From: Ureibacillus thermophilus
GTDB taxonomy: Bacteria > Bacillota > Bacilli > Bacillales_A > Planococcaceae
Direction of reading: 5' to 3'
Assembly: GCF_004331915.1 (NCBI RefSeq)
Contig: NZ_CP036528.1
Location: forward strand, 1,544,415 to 1,608,414
Length of the DNA: 64,000 nucleotides
Positions 36,809 through 45,434 of this stretch are shown here, piece by piece. Below the pieces are notes generated by a model, which saw nothing but the letters and a program-made list of their open reading frames with translations, searched no databases and was not told the DNA's origin. Position numbers and translations under genes: made by a program. Each line of letters starts with the position of its first letter. The first letter of the stretch is position 1.

Positions 36809-37663
36809 TTATTTTGGAAGTGTTCCTAATTTCACATCAATATCTGGTCGTCCAATGGCATAGCCTTGTCCATAATGGATTCCGATTTTTTGAAGAAATT
36901 GAATCTCCTCCATTCGTTCAATCCCCTCAGCTATAATTTTTGTTCCAGATTGTTCTGCAAAGTTGTAAATAAGCGATACAATTTGTTGACTCGGTTCTAC
37001 CGTATCAATATGTTGTATAAGTGTTCTGTCGATTTTTACAAATTCCGGTTTTAAATATACGAGGGATTTTAAACTATTGTAACCTGAACCTACATCATCA
37101 ATTGCAATTCGGTATCCTTGGTTTCGATAATGGTCAAGAACCCGTTCGAACTCTTGATAATCCGTCACTGCACTTTTTTCTGTCAATTCAAAAACAACAT
37201 TCTCTGGAGATATGTTTAGTTCATTTAATAGTTGACGTGTTTCCCCAAAATTATAATTTTTATCTAATAAAACATATGGATGAATATTTATAAATAAAAC
37301 AAATTGATGATTGTTAAATTTATTATCTATTCTTTCTAAAAATCGATTGAAAGAAAGATTACGGCAAAACCTTTCGAATTTAAACACTAAATCTGTTTTT
37401 CCTACAAAATCATAAAATTGGTCAGTAGTGGGGAATAAGTCTGAGTTGTTTGGACGATTTAATGCCTCGAAGCCAAATGTTTCATTCGTTTGAATATTAA
37501 CGATCGGTTGGAACACGGTAGTCATATCACCATGGCGAATAATTTTTTCAAGTTCATGAATGCGTTTTACATACATTAAATCTTCTTGGTAATGGTTAAA
37601 TATTCGCTTTAAATATGAAATCAAATTACTATTTTTCTCTTTCGTAAATAAGGCTGATATCAT
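36809..37663 (-). CDS. EAL-domain c-di-GMP phosphodiesterase
   Basis: A 284-residue protein with an EAL domain from about residue 40 to 280. The catalytic signature is retained: FEALNR (EAL), Asn in FINIHP, ELTEKS, DDVGSGY, Lys in FVKIDR and AEGIE, ending GQGYAIGRP. Hydrolysis of c-di-GMP to pGpG is therefore plausible. No transmembrane or sensor domain is seen; the downstream CBS protein may supply sensing. Confidence 0.88.
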   Translation of the reverse strand: MISALFTKEKNSNLISYLKRIFNHYQEDLMYVKRIHELEKIIRHGDMTTVFQPIVNIQTNETFGFEALNRPNNSDLFPTTDQFYDFVGKTDLVFKFERFCRNLSFNRFLERIDNKFNNHQFVLFINIHPYVLLDKNYNFGETRQLLNELNISPENVVFELTEKSAVTDYQEFERVLDHYRNQGYRIAIDDVGSGYNSLKSLVYLKPEFVKIDRTLIQHIDTVEPSQQIVSLIYNFAEQSGTKIIAEGIERMEEIQFLQKIGIHYGQGYAIGRPDIDVKLGTLPK

Positions 37664-37754
37664 AGTTACTCCTTGTTGATTTAAGGGATTATTACCTATT
37701 TTAATACAGTAATGTTAATTTTGTGTTAACGCTCTATATGCTAATTGTAAAGGT

Positions 37755-37804
37755 AAAAAATAAAAATAAGCCCTTCAGAGCGTAATACTCTTCCAGGCTT
37801 ATTC
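37755..37804 (-). terminator. ABC-F gene terminator
   Basis: Minus strand AATAAGCC and GGCTTATT bracket an inner AAGAGT/CTCT stem, followed by TTTATTTTTT. Confidence 0.82.
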
Positions 37805-37807
37805 TTC

Positions 37808-39442
37808 TTACAAATTCCTCTTAATTTCGTTGATTTTCTTTGTTAATTCATTAAATTGAGTATCTAGTTGTTGATACTTTTCATCTGTTGGTGTTAAAAA
37901 ACTTAGCTTCCCTAACACTTCTTGCCGCTCCGTCTCTAACATTAATAGCAATTCTTTTTGATCATTGCTTTCAATTGGTTCCTTGTCGTATTGTTTAACA
38001 ATTCTTTGATTTTTAATGGATAACTGTACATTTGTCGTTTTTTCAATAAAATAACGGTCGTGAGATACGACAATGACAGTTCCGTTATAGCTTTCTAATG
38101 TTTCTTCTAACTGTTCACGAGATGCAATATCTAAATGGTTGGTCGGTTCATCTAGTATTAGCACATCCTTTTCTTCAAGGATATAAAACATCAATTTACA
38201 CTTAACACGCTCACCCATACTCATATTGCCAATTGGTTCTTCCCAAGCTGTGGCAGAAAAACCAAGATGCTTCATTAAATTTTGTACTTTTCCTCTTTCT
38301 TCAAATGTTTCTCTGAAAAATAGCTCAGCCGGCGTTTTCTCATTGGGTAAATCAAATACTTCCTGCGTTAAATACCCAATGGATGCTGATTTTGACACCC
38401 ATATCTCACCTTCTGCAAGTTCACGTCCCATAAATATATTTAATAATGTAGTTTTACCACTGCCGTTCGGACCTGTTATGGCTACTTTTTCACCGTATTG
38501 AATGGTGAAGTTGGCATTTTCAAATAACAATCTATTATCGTACATCTTAGTTAAATTTTTTACTTCTATAAATCGTTTACCTCGTTTAGCTCCACTTTGA
38601 AGTGTAAAGTTCACTTCATATTCAGGATTAACTCGCTCAACCTTAGCTTTTTCCAATTCTTTTTCGAGCCTTTTTTTCTTTGACTTAATTTGCGTATCCA
38701 TTCTTTTTGCTTTTTTACGATAATATTCTTTATAGCCTTCTTGTTTTGTTGATTGAGCATGAGCTTTTCGGGACCAGGAAGATAATTCTTGGATTTGTAT
38801 TTCAACTTTTTCAATCTTCTTCTGTTGTTTTTCATATTCCCTTTTTTGGGATTCCCTTCTTTTCTTTCGTTCTTTCATGTAACTCGTATAGTTTCCTTTA
38901 TGTTCATAAAGTTTTTTATCTTCAATTGCCCAAATCTTAGTAGCTACTTGATCTAAAAAATAACGGTCATGGGAAACGATTATTACAGTCCCATTGTATT
39001 GTTTTATTTCTTCTATTAGAAGATCTGTACTTTCTTCATCTAGATGATTTGTCGGTTCATCTAGCAATAATAATTTTGCATTTTTTGATATCCCTTCTGC
39101 TAAGCGCGCCTTTAACTTTTCTCCACCACTTAATGTTGAAAAAGAATTAGGTGGTACAGACCATTTCGAAAAACGCATTGCAGCTTCTTGATTTAATGAG
39201 TTTATAGAGAAGTCTTGCATTTCCTGTTCTACCATGGCAATTGTCGCATTAGAAAACCATGTTAACTGACCTTTTGACGGTTGAATTTTTTTGCTTATAA
39301 GCTGTAAAAGTGTAGACTTACCAGCTCCGTTTTTTCCTATAATACCTATACGATCCCCTTCTTGTACCGAACCGGTAATATTATCAAAAATTAAGTGATC
39401 CTTAATTTCATAACTAATTTGAAACTTTAATAATTCTTGCAT
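37808..39442 (-). CDS. ABC-F ribosomal-protection-type ATPase
   Basis: A 544-residue duplicated ABC ATPase without membrane segments. Walker A motifs GKNGAGKST and GPNGSGKTT, signatures LSGGE and a variant MSMGE, and two DEPTNHLD Walker B boxes are present. The interdomain linker (about 190-285) is long, basic and helical, as in antibiotic-resistance ABC-F proteins that dislodge drugs from the ribosome. The upstream leader peptide and attenuator strengthen the resistance assignment; which drug class is unknown. Confidence 0.88.
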   Translation of the reverse strand: MQELLKFQISYEIKDHLIFDNITGSVQEGDRIGIIGKNGAGKSTLLQLISKKIQPSKGQLTWFSNATIAMVEQEMQDFSINSLNQEAAMRFSKWSVPPNSFSTLSGGEKLKARLAEGISKNAKLLLLDEPTNHLDEESTDLLIEEIKQYNGTVIIVSHDRYFLDQVATKIWAIEDKKLYEHKGNYTSYMKERKKRRESQKREYEKQQKKIEKVEIQIQELSSWSRKAHAQSTKQEGYKEYYRKKAKRMDTQIKSKKKRLEKELEKAKVERVNPEYEVNFTLQSGAKRGKRFIEVKNLTKMYDNRLLFENANFTIQYGEKVAITGPNGSGKTTLLNIFMGRELAEGEIWVSKSASIGYLTQEVFDLPNEKTPAELFFRETFEERGKVQNLMKHLGFSATAWEEPIGNMSMGERVKCKLMFYILEEKDVLILDEPTNHLDIASREQLEETLESYNGTVIVVSHDRYFIEKTTNVQLSIKNQRIVKQYDKEPIESNDQKELLLMLETERQEVLGKLSFLTPTDEKYQQLDTQFNELTKKINEIKRNL

Positions 39443-39463
39443 ACATATCCCTCACTTTTGGGA

Positions 39464-39496
39464 AGAAAAAAATCCTCCCATAATTTTGGAAGGATT
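39464..39496 (-). terminator. attenuator terminator upstream of the ABC-F gene
   Basis: Minus strand AATCCTTCC and GGGAGGATT form a stem followed by a T run, placed 22 bp before the ABC-F start. The 5' arm lies in GACTAATCCT, which can instead pair perfectly with AGGATTAGTC farther upstream (plus 39614-39623), giving an antiterminator. Confidence 0.85.
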
Positions 39497-39641
39497 AGTC
39501 AGCAAAATGAATACAACATGTAAAATGAATGATTAATAAAGCTAACTTTTATAAAAGTAGCCTAATACATTCATATTGCACTGTTATTCATTTTATTTAT
39601 ATAAAAATGGGCAGACTAATCCTATTTTTTATTGAATAAAT

Positions 39642-39686
39642 TCAATTTACATAAAAAATAAGATTAGTTATCCATTGTCCACCCAT
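39642..39686 (-). CDS. 14-residue leader peptide of the ABC-F attenuator
   Basis: An ATG behind GAAAGGAAG encodes MGGQWITNLIFYVN and a stop. Its coding sequence overlaps the 5' arm of a long stem (ACTAATCTTATTTTTTAT with ATAAAAAATAGGATTAGT). Ribosome stalling here by an antibiotic would free AGGATTAGTC to form the antiterminator. This is the known logic of drug-inducible ABC-F genes; the stalling itself is inferred. Confidence 0.75.
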   Translation of the reverse strand: MGGQWITNLIFYVN

Positions 39687-39712
39687 CTTCCTTTCAGTCA
39701 TTTTTCAAAGCC

Positions 39713-39741
39713 ATTATATCATATATACGAGTGAGTGAAAA
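39713..39741 (-). promoter_or_regulatory. promoter of the ABC-F leader transcript
   Basis: Minus strand TTTTCA (39736-39741), 17-bp spacer, perfect TATAAT (39713-39718). The leader ATG lies 27 bp downstream of the -10, giving a roughly 270-nt leader before the ABC-F gene. Confidence 0.75.
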
Positions 39742-39849
39742 TAATGTACTTATTTGCTTCCTAATGCAACTTTTATGTGGACTAAATAATGATTAATATG
39801 CCATGCGCAAAAAGGCTTTATAGAAGATTGAATTAAAAATTTCACTCAA

Positions 39850-40333
39850 TTAATGAATATTTTCACGGGTACGTCGAACGTTTTTAAGTACTACTTTACT
39901 TTTTGGAATGCTCGGTATTTTATCCTTTGTTATATATAGTTCCTTCATAATCCATTTTATTCAGTAAATACTCTAGACTTAATTTCATCACAATTGTTAA
40001 TTGTTCTCCAGGGCAACGATGGGTTGTTTCATATTCTCCTCCTCCTTGAGGAATAAAACTAAAAAGATTTCCTTGCCACTTTGCAAAACGTTCAGGATAA
40101 AACTCATCGGGGTTTTCCCACATTTTCGGATCGTGATTTGTTCCGTAAATATCTAACAACACTAATGTACCTTCTTCAAACAGATAATCATTCCAAGTAA
40201 AATCCGCTTTCACCTTTGCAGCAACAAATGGGAAAAAGGGATAATATCGTCTTACTTCTTGAATAAAAAAGTGAGCATAGTCTGGGGTTGTTTTCAGCTT
40301 AGTTCTTTCATGAGGAAATTGGTTTAATGCCAT
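39850..40333 (-). pseudogene. CYP152-type P450 fatty-acid hydroxylase, remnant
   Basis: Only the C-terminal third remains. [14 protein letters not shown] holds the ExxR motif, [20 protein letters not shown] follows, and the heme-binding loop [18 protein letters not shown] has the axial Cys, the pattern of Bacillus CYP152 (YbdT). The frame stops after IYNKG, but a one-base shift in TATATATA continues as [19 protein letters not shown], the normal ending. The 5' portion is missing beside the IS4 element. Clearly non-functional. Confidence 0.82.
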
Positions 40334-40337
40334 TACA

Positions 40338-41743
40338 CACTACCGTCGCATAAATGATGTCTGAATTTTCAGTTTTATTTTTTTCTGGACTTTAGAGAAA
40401 AAACGAAAACACCTAAGCGAGGGTAGTAAACATCCATTTTTTTACTATAACCTATGACTTGTGCAACAACGACTGGCAAACCTTTATGGGACGCCGTTTC
40501 CTTCGATTTTTCGTAACCAAATGTGAGCGGATTTCCACAAAGAAGCCTTCAAATAGCGACTAATTTGTAAGTAACTGCGTTCGCTATTCGTGTTCAACTG
40601 AGCTAAAACATTCAGACAGTACACTATCATGGCTACGTACACTTGATGATGTACAGCTTGTTCACTGTGACCAAAAAACTTTTTAATGTTCAGATGTTGT
40701 TTCATCCATTTGAAAAAAAGTTCGATTGCCCAACGTGATTGGTAGGTTTCTGCAATTTCATCTGCGTCAATGTCAAACCGATTTGTCAGTAAATGAAGCT
40801 CATTTCCTTTTGTATCATGCAATTTGAGTAAGCGAAACACGTTTTCAGAACGATTTTGTGGTGTTCCAATGACAACCATTTCATCAGAGAATACGGGTGA
40901 ATCTTCTGGTAACGAAAAGGATTCTAACACTCGGACAACAGCGTTTTTACGCAAACGGGTCACAAAGAAATAGCCATCTTCCGTCATTTGATCAAAGCGC
41001 CCATAATCCAAGTAACCACGATCAAACACGTACATGCATTCTTTGTCATCCACGAATACTTCTAGTTGACCACGATCATGTTCGTTGGCATTCGTGAGTA
41101 CGGCTTTATCTGGATAGGAGAGTCCTTTTTCCATAAAAACAAGTCGTAAGTGAAGCTTTACTCCTGATTTTGTTTTTCGAAACTCTGCCCACTTATGATT
41201 GGTCAAATGAAGCGGTAATGTACTCGAATCAATGATTTTCAAAGGCGTTGTCACTTTTCTTCTTGTTTGGAAATTGGTTTTCCGATGAATTTGTGCCACT
41301 AAATCGAGAAAAATCGTTTGAAAGAACTCAGTTGGGATGGTATGGATTCGTCTCCCTAACTGTGAAAAACTAATCGATTCCAATCCCGTTGCTCGTTGTA
41401 ATTCTTCTAAAAAGACAACGTCACTCAACGCCCGTAAACTCTCGGTTTCATGGAGTTGGGCATACAAAAGCAGTTTCATAAATGAAGCCATATAAAGTTT
41501 CTTGGTATAGTGATTTAATTGATGTGTTTTCACTAGGTCGTCAAATAATGGACGATGAATCGGTGAAAACCATTGTTCAAATGATGTTTTTCGTGTAAAC
41601 TTATCCATGGTTTTGTCCTTTGTATTGGATTTGGATGGTTTACTACCACCCAACCATTATAAAGGATTTTTTTGTATTTAGATTATATTTCAGAAAATTC
41701 GGTTTATTCGAAGGTGTTAAATTATTTTAATGCGACGCTAGTG
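40338..41743 (-). mobile_element. IS4-family insertion sequence
   Basis: About 1.4 kb bounded by similar ends: CACTACCGTCGCATAAAT on the left and, read inward from the right, CACTAGCGTCGCATTAAAA. One transposase gene is inside. No target duplication is visible, and the P450 fragment on its left has no counterpart on its right, suggesting a deletion next to the element. Confidence 0.85.
40484..41653 (-). CDS. IS4-family DDE transposase
   Basis: A 389-residue DDE transposase. The first catalytic Asp lies in KIIDSSTLPLHL, the second in YVFDRGYLDYGRF, and the IS4 signature YQSRWAIELFFKWMKQHLNI supplies Y-R-E-K with the catalytic Glu. The frame is complete. The 5' region encodes the usual N-terminal DNA-binding helices. 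Confidence 0.93.
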   Translation of the reverse strand: MGGSKPSKSNTKDKTMDKFTRKTSFEQWFSPIHRPLFDDLVKTHQLNHYTKKLYMASFMKLLLYAQLHETESLRALSDVVFLEELQRATGLESISFSQLGRRIHTIPTEFFQTIFLDLVAQIHRKTNFQTRRKVTTPLKIIDSSTLPLHLTNHKWAEFRKTKSGVKLHLRLVFMEKGLSYPDKAVLTNANEHDRGQLEVFVDDKECMYVFDRGYLDYGRFDQMTEDGYFFVTRLRKNAVVRVLESFSLPEDSPVFSDEMVVIGTPQNRSENVFRLLKLHDTKGNELHLLTNRFDIDADEIAETYQSRWAIELFFKWMKQHLNIKKFFGHSEQAVHHQVYVAMIVYCLNVLAQLNTNSERSYLQISRYLKASLWKSAHIWLRKIEGNGVP

Positions 41744-41986
41744 ATAAAAATTCCAATCAAAAAAAACTCCCGAAGTGACGCAAAGGGCCTTTCAGGAATG
41801 GCGGATTCAGTTATTATTTCATTAGAAATCGTTCTTGATTGAACGTAAATGGTTGAGGTCCAAAAATCCAATACGTTGAGGACTTTTGGGAGGTGAGATG
41901 TTCCATCCTCATTTCAATTGGATTCAATCTTATCAAAAATGGTAAAAAATGATAAAAATGTAATTATCTAAAAAAGGAGGTACAAC

Positions 41987-42598
41987 ATGAAGAAACTTAT
42001 ATTCGCAGCATTATTATTATTGATCGCCCTTCTTACAGCGTGCAATGCAGATGAGGAGGGCAAGGCAAACGAGGCTCAACAGCAGGAAAAGGAAACGGAT
42101 AGCGAAGGCATCAATGTCGACAAAGGGTTATTCAATGTGGAAGTGACATTGCCGGCCAGCTTCTTTGAAGGCGGGGATATTGATCAGTCTATTGCGGAAG
42201 CGGAAAAAGAAGGGATCGAAGTGACGAAGAATGAGGACGGATCCCTTACTTACAAAATGTCGAAAACAAAGCATAAGGAAATGATGTCCGAGATGAAAAC
42301 ATCCTTGCTCGAAACAATCGAGGATTTGAAAAATGGCGAAGATTTTGCATCGATCAAAGATGTTGAATACAACAAGGATTTCTCTGAATTTACGTTATGG
42401 GTGGACAGAAATGATTATGAAAACAGTTTCGATGGATTCGCCGTTTTTGGATTGGGTCTATCGGGCGCAATGTATCAGCTGTTTGACGGCGCCGATCCGG
42501 AAAACTATAATGTCAGACTCGTTGTAAAAGATGAGGCGACCAAAGAAATCATCGGCGAAGCGAATTATCCGAAAGATTTGGAGAAAATGGAAGAATAA
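41987..42598 (+). CDS. lipoprotein of unknown function
   Basis: A 203-residue secreted lipoprotein. A signal peptide ends in the lipobox LLTAC, so Cys19 should be lipidated, followed by an acidic, Gln-rich linker (to about residue 45) and a folded domain (FNVEVTLPASFFEGGDIDQS onward). I do not recognise the domain. AAAGGAGG precedes the ATG. Richer in G and C than the flanking island. It is followed 20 bp later by another lipoprotein gene, so the two probably form an operon. Confidence 0.8.
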   Translation: MKKLIFAALLLLIALLTACNADEEGKANEAQQQEKETDSEGINVDKGLFNVEVTLPASFFEGGDIDQSIAEAEKEGIEVTKNEDGSLTYKMSKTKHKEMMSEMKTSLLETIEDLKNGEDFASIKDVEYNKDFSEFTLWVDRNDYENSFDGFAVFGLGLSGAMYQLFDGADPENYNVRLVVKDEATKEIIGEANYPKDLEKMEE

Positions 42599-42617
42599 TA
42601 AATAGGAGGTTATCACG

Positions 42618-43145
42618 ATGAAAAAATGCTTTTATCCTTTTGCGATTTTCATGTTATTCCTTTCATTGACGGCATGCGGTGAAACGACGGAGGAAAAATT
42701 GGACGGAGCTGTAGAGAAAACGGAAACCGAACAACCGGCGGAAGAAACACAAGCGGATGAGGCGTCGGAAAATGAAAACGACATGAATCAAGTGATTGTC
42801 GATAATGATAACGTGAAAGTGACACTTGTGAAAATTGTAAAGAAAGAAGATTCGATTTGGGGCAGATCGGTAGAAGTGGTTTTCGATGTTCAAAACAAAC
42901 GGCAAGAATCCATTGAAGTGCAGGCACGGAGCGTTTCTGTGGACGGACGCATGGTGGATGAGACGTTATTGGTCATGAGCCAAGAGGTGGCACCGGGCAA
43001 ATCGGCCACTGCCAAATTGAAAATCGAGGAACTGGATGGATATGAATTCCCGGAGTTTAAAGAAAACTTGGAAATGACCTTGCATATTTTCTCTTGGGAT
43101 AATATGGATTATCAAGAAAATCATCCGGTCAAAGTGACATTTTAA
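42618..43145 (+). CDS. lipoprotein with DUF4352/DUF5067-like beta domain
   Basis: A 175-residue lipoprotein with lipobox SLTAC, a Glu/Thr-rich linker (about residues 22-55) and a C-terminal immunoglobulin-like domain: NVKVTLVKIVKKEDSIWGRS, a FDVQNKRQESIEVQARSVSV strand pair, and APGKSATAKL. That order is typical of DUF4352/DUF5067 extracellular modules. Role unknown; co-transcribed with the preceding lipoprotein. Confidence 0.78.
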   Translation: MKKCFYPFAIFMLFLSLTACGETTEEKLDGAVEKTETEQPAEETQADEASENENDMNQVIVDNDNVKVTLVKIVKKEDSIWGRSVEVVFDVQNKRQESIEVQARSVSVDGRMVDETLLVMSQEVAPGKSATAKLKIEELDGYEFPEFKENLEMTLHIFSWDNMDYQENHPVKVTF

Positions 43146-43215
43146 AAGTAAGCCGCTTGAGATGAACAACAAGTCCTTATTGATGGAAAACAACCTTGTA
43201 ATGATTCGTATAGTT

Positions 43216-43254
43216 GGAATGCCAATTAGTCTGTCAATTGGTATTCCTTTTTTA
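43216..43254 (+). terminator. terminator of the lipoprotein pair
   Basis: GGAATGCCAATT (43216-43227) and AATTGGTATTCC (43236-43247) with one G-T pair, followed by six T. Confidence 0.9.
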
Positions 43255-43418
43255 TTGGTTGGATAGCATTGATGATTATGTGTCAAAATCAAAGATATAT
43301 ATTTTTGTTAGCATTTTTTTTATCACTACTTTAAGCCAGCAAGAAATAAGATTTTGAGCAACTGCATCATAAAATTAAAAATAACTGGCTCATTGTTTAT
43401 TCTGGTAGAAGTTCCTTA

Positions 43419-43540
43419 ATTTAGAAGAAGTTTTTGCTATGGTAAGAGATCGTGTTGATTCAACGATTGAAGTGTTAAAAGATAGTGGGGATTTAGATAA
43501 AAACGAATATCATAAGGTGTTGTTAAATGGAATTTTTTAA
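43419..43540 (+). pseudogene. unidentified gene fragment
   Basis: The frame reads LEEVFAMVRDRVDSTIEVLK, DSGDLDKNEYHKVLLNGIF and a stop, with protein-like composition but no ribosome site or upstream continuation. It may be the 3' end of a lost gene. I cannot name the family. The surrounding 43255-44050 otherwise holds only the fragment noted next. Confidence 0.3.
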
Positions 43541-43721
43541 AAAATGATTGCTTATCCATCGTTTTGTATAGAAATGAGGAAAATTAATTTTTTTTATCAA
43601 CCCGATATTCGTAAATTGACAATAGTATATTTGTTTAAATAGTACTGTATAACCATTTCTTAAAAGACGGGCTAAACATATGCAGTTAACTATTCTTTCA
43701 TCAATAATTTAAGTGCCAACA

Positions 43722-43928
43722 TCATAAATATTCTGATTTTGGCACTTTTTCATGTACGCCCGGCACCGGTGTAATCTCCGGGATGCAAGTTCCGAACAGT
43801 ACTTCTCCAATTTCCATCCCTATTTCCAATCCTTCTTGTCTCCACATCTCTGCTAATGTCACAACTAATTCACTCCCTTTTTCCGTTTTTATATATTCAA
43901 TCACTATGCTTTTCCGATTCGACAACAA
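43722..43928 (-). pseudogene. possible tail of an Rpn/PD-(D/E)XK transposase-like protein
   Basis: A 68-codon frame (SIVIEYIKTEKGSELVVTLA, EMWRQEGLEIGMEIGE) whose W-x-x-E-G-x-E-x-G run resembles the charged repeats ending Rpn-family recombination-promoting nucleases. There is no nuclease domain and the last 20 residues look unrelated. I treat it as a remnant with low confidence. Confidence 0.3.
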
Positions 43929-44050
43929 TGGATGATATTGCGTACAATAAAATGTACTGAAATTGCGATGTCAATTTATTGAAACATTTATAAAACAAAC
44001 CAATGATTGTTTATAATGGAATTAAGAATGAATGGAAAAGCGGTGGTTGA

Positions 44051-45040
44051 ATGAAGTATAGACGAATCTTGGCGATTATTGAATATTTATGGAAATATTC
44101 TTCCAAACAACATCCGAAGTCGATTGAAGATATTTTGCAATATTTGGAGATGCATCAAATAGAAGGCGGATTAAAAGCGGTTCGAAATGATTTGAAGTTT
44201 TTGACTTCGGGGGAATCGTTCATCAAAGTGGAAACAAGTCAAAGCGGAAGAAATCAATTTATACATTATTGGATTGCGGATCGATTTTTTGAAATCCATG
44301 AGCTGCGCTATATGATGGATGCCATTTCTTCCGCCCGTTTCATTTCCGTGAAGGAAACACAGCAAATCATCGAAAAGTTGAAAGCCTTCGTTTCCGAAAA
44401 TGAAGCGGTCTTATTGGAGAACCAGTTGGTCCATACCTTTGCGAAAATTGATAGTCCTTTATTTGCCAAGACGGTTCAAACGATCCACCAGGCCATTGCG
44501 GAAAAGAGGGCTATTCAGTTCCAATATGGCCGTTACTCGGTGGAGAAAGAATTTGTGCTATCTGGAAGTCCCGATCCTAAACAATATCTCATTCATCCTT
44601 ATGGAATCATTTGGAATGAAGAGATGTATTATTTAATTGGCTATCACGTGATGGAGGAGGACATCCATCATTACCGGATTGACCGGATTAGGGATATCCG
44701 CATGCTGGAGCAGAAATTTGCCGTTCAGCCGGGCTTTGATATCAACAAGTATCGCAATCTGTTGTTTTTCATGTTTGGCGGGGAAGAGTCGTCCATCGAG
44801 GTGATTTTTAAAAATAATTTGGCGCCCGCTGTGATTGACCGCTTTGGCCTTAACGCCGACATCAAAAGGGTGGACGACGACCATTTTCGCTTAATCACAA
44901 GAGCCATCATCAGCAAAGGGCTCGTGCGCTGGCTGCTTTCATGGGGTGCCGATGCGAAAGTGGTCTATCCGAAGCGGTTGGTGGAAGAGATGGAGGAGGA
45001 AGCGGAGAGGTTGTATCTGCAATATCATGGTTTGGGGTGA
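44051..45040 (+). CDS. WYL-domain transcriptional regulator
   Basis: A 329-residue regulator: N-terminal winged helix (about 1-70), a middle WYL domain (about 140-215, with HPYGIIWNEEMYYLIGYHVM and the R-x-D-R-I element YRIDRIRDI), and a C-terminal WCX extension (IEVIFKNNLAPAVIDRFG). WYL domains sense ligands, often nucleic acids, and some regulate CRISPR or defence genes. It is 2.9 kb upstream of cas3, with the mhq pair between, so a link to CRISPR is speculative. Confidence 0.87.
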   Translation: MKYRRILAIIEYLWKYSSKQHPKSIEDILQYLEMHQIEGGLKAVRNDLKFLTSGESFIKVETSQSGRNQFIHYWIADRFFEIHELRYMMDAISSARFISVKETQQIIEKLKAFVSENEAVLLENQLVHTFAKIDSPLFAKTVQTIHQAIAEKRAIQFQYGRYSVEKEFVLSGSPDPKQYLIHPYGIIWNEEMYYLIGYHVMEEDIHHYRIDRIRDIRMLEQKFAVQPGFDINKYRNLLFFMFGGEESSIEVIFKNNLAPAVIDRFGLNADIKRVDDDHFRLITRAIISKGLVRWLLSWGADAKVVYPKRLVEEMEEEAERLYLQYHGLG

Positions 45041-45097
45041 GTATTTAATTGAGAGGAAGGGATTGTGAAGGGTTTCGTAAATTATTCGCAAGGACAA

Positions 45098-45136
45098 GTC
45101 GCGTATTATCTATCAATGCGCGGCTGTTTTTATTGG
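45098..45136 (+). terminator. candidate terminator after the WYL gene
   Basis: CGCGTAT and ATGCGCG pair across a loop of about 10 nt, followed by GCTGTTTTTATT. Confidence 0.6.
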
Positions 45137-45302
45137 TAAGGAAAGTGCGAAATATGCGGGAAGAACAGTGGACGTTCACTGGGTTAGCATGATGAAACAT
45201 TCTCAAAAAAGCGTTTGGCGTGACGAAAAGGGAATACCGGGATAAGAAATATTAATAAACAGGGATTCCCGGAGTTGACCTTTGATTGCAGCCATGATAT
45301 CA

Positions 45303-45322
45303 TTATCTCGAAATTGAGATAA
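45303..45322 (+). promoter_or_regulatory. MhqR-like operator, distal copy
   Basis: TTATCTC, 6 nt, GAGATAA: a 7-bp inverted repeat matching the outer part of the MhqR box (TATCTCGAATTCGAGATA), with an imperfect centre. It lies 113 bp upstream of the dioxygenase start. Confidence 0.65.
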
Positions 45323-45375
45323 TTTGAATCAACATTTAAGATAGTTTGGAAAGCTATCTTTATTTTTCGGGAATA

Positions 45376-45393
45376 TATCTCGAATTCGAGATA
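45376..45393 (+). promoter_or_regulatory. MhqR-like operator, proximal copy
   Basis: TATCTCGAATTCGAGATA is a perfect 18-bp palindrome, identical to the B. subtilis MhqR consensus as I recall it. It ends 41 bp before the mhqO-like start. Between the two boxes, AAGATAG/CTATCTT (45338-45360) forms another inverted repeat followed by TATTTTTC. Confidence 0.8.
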
Positions 45394-45434
45394 ATAACAT
45401 TGTTCATCAAGTATAATCAAAAGGAGTCATTTAA

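Noticed and set aside
38611..38940. Frames antisense or out of frame inside the ABC-F linker
   Set aside because: Produced by the Lys/Glu-rich linker codons; no independent signals.
44051..45040. WYL regulator as a dedicated controller of the CRISPR locus
   Set aside because: The mhq genes, a terminator and repeats lie between it and cas3, and no shared operator is visible; the link would be guesswork.
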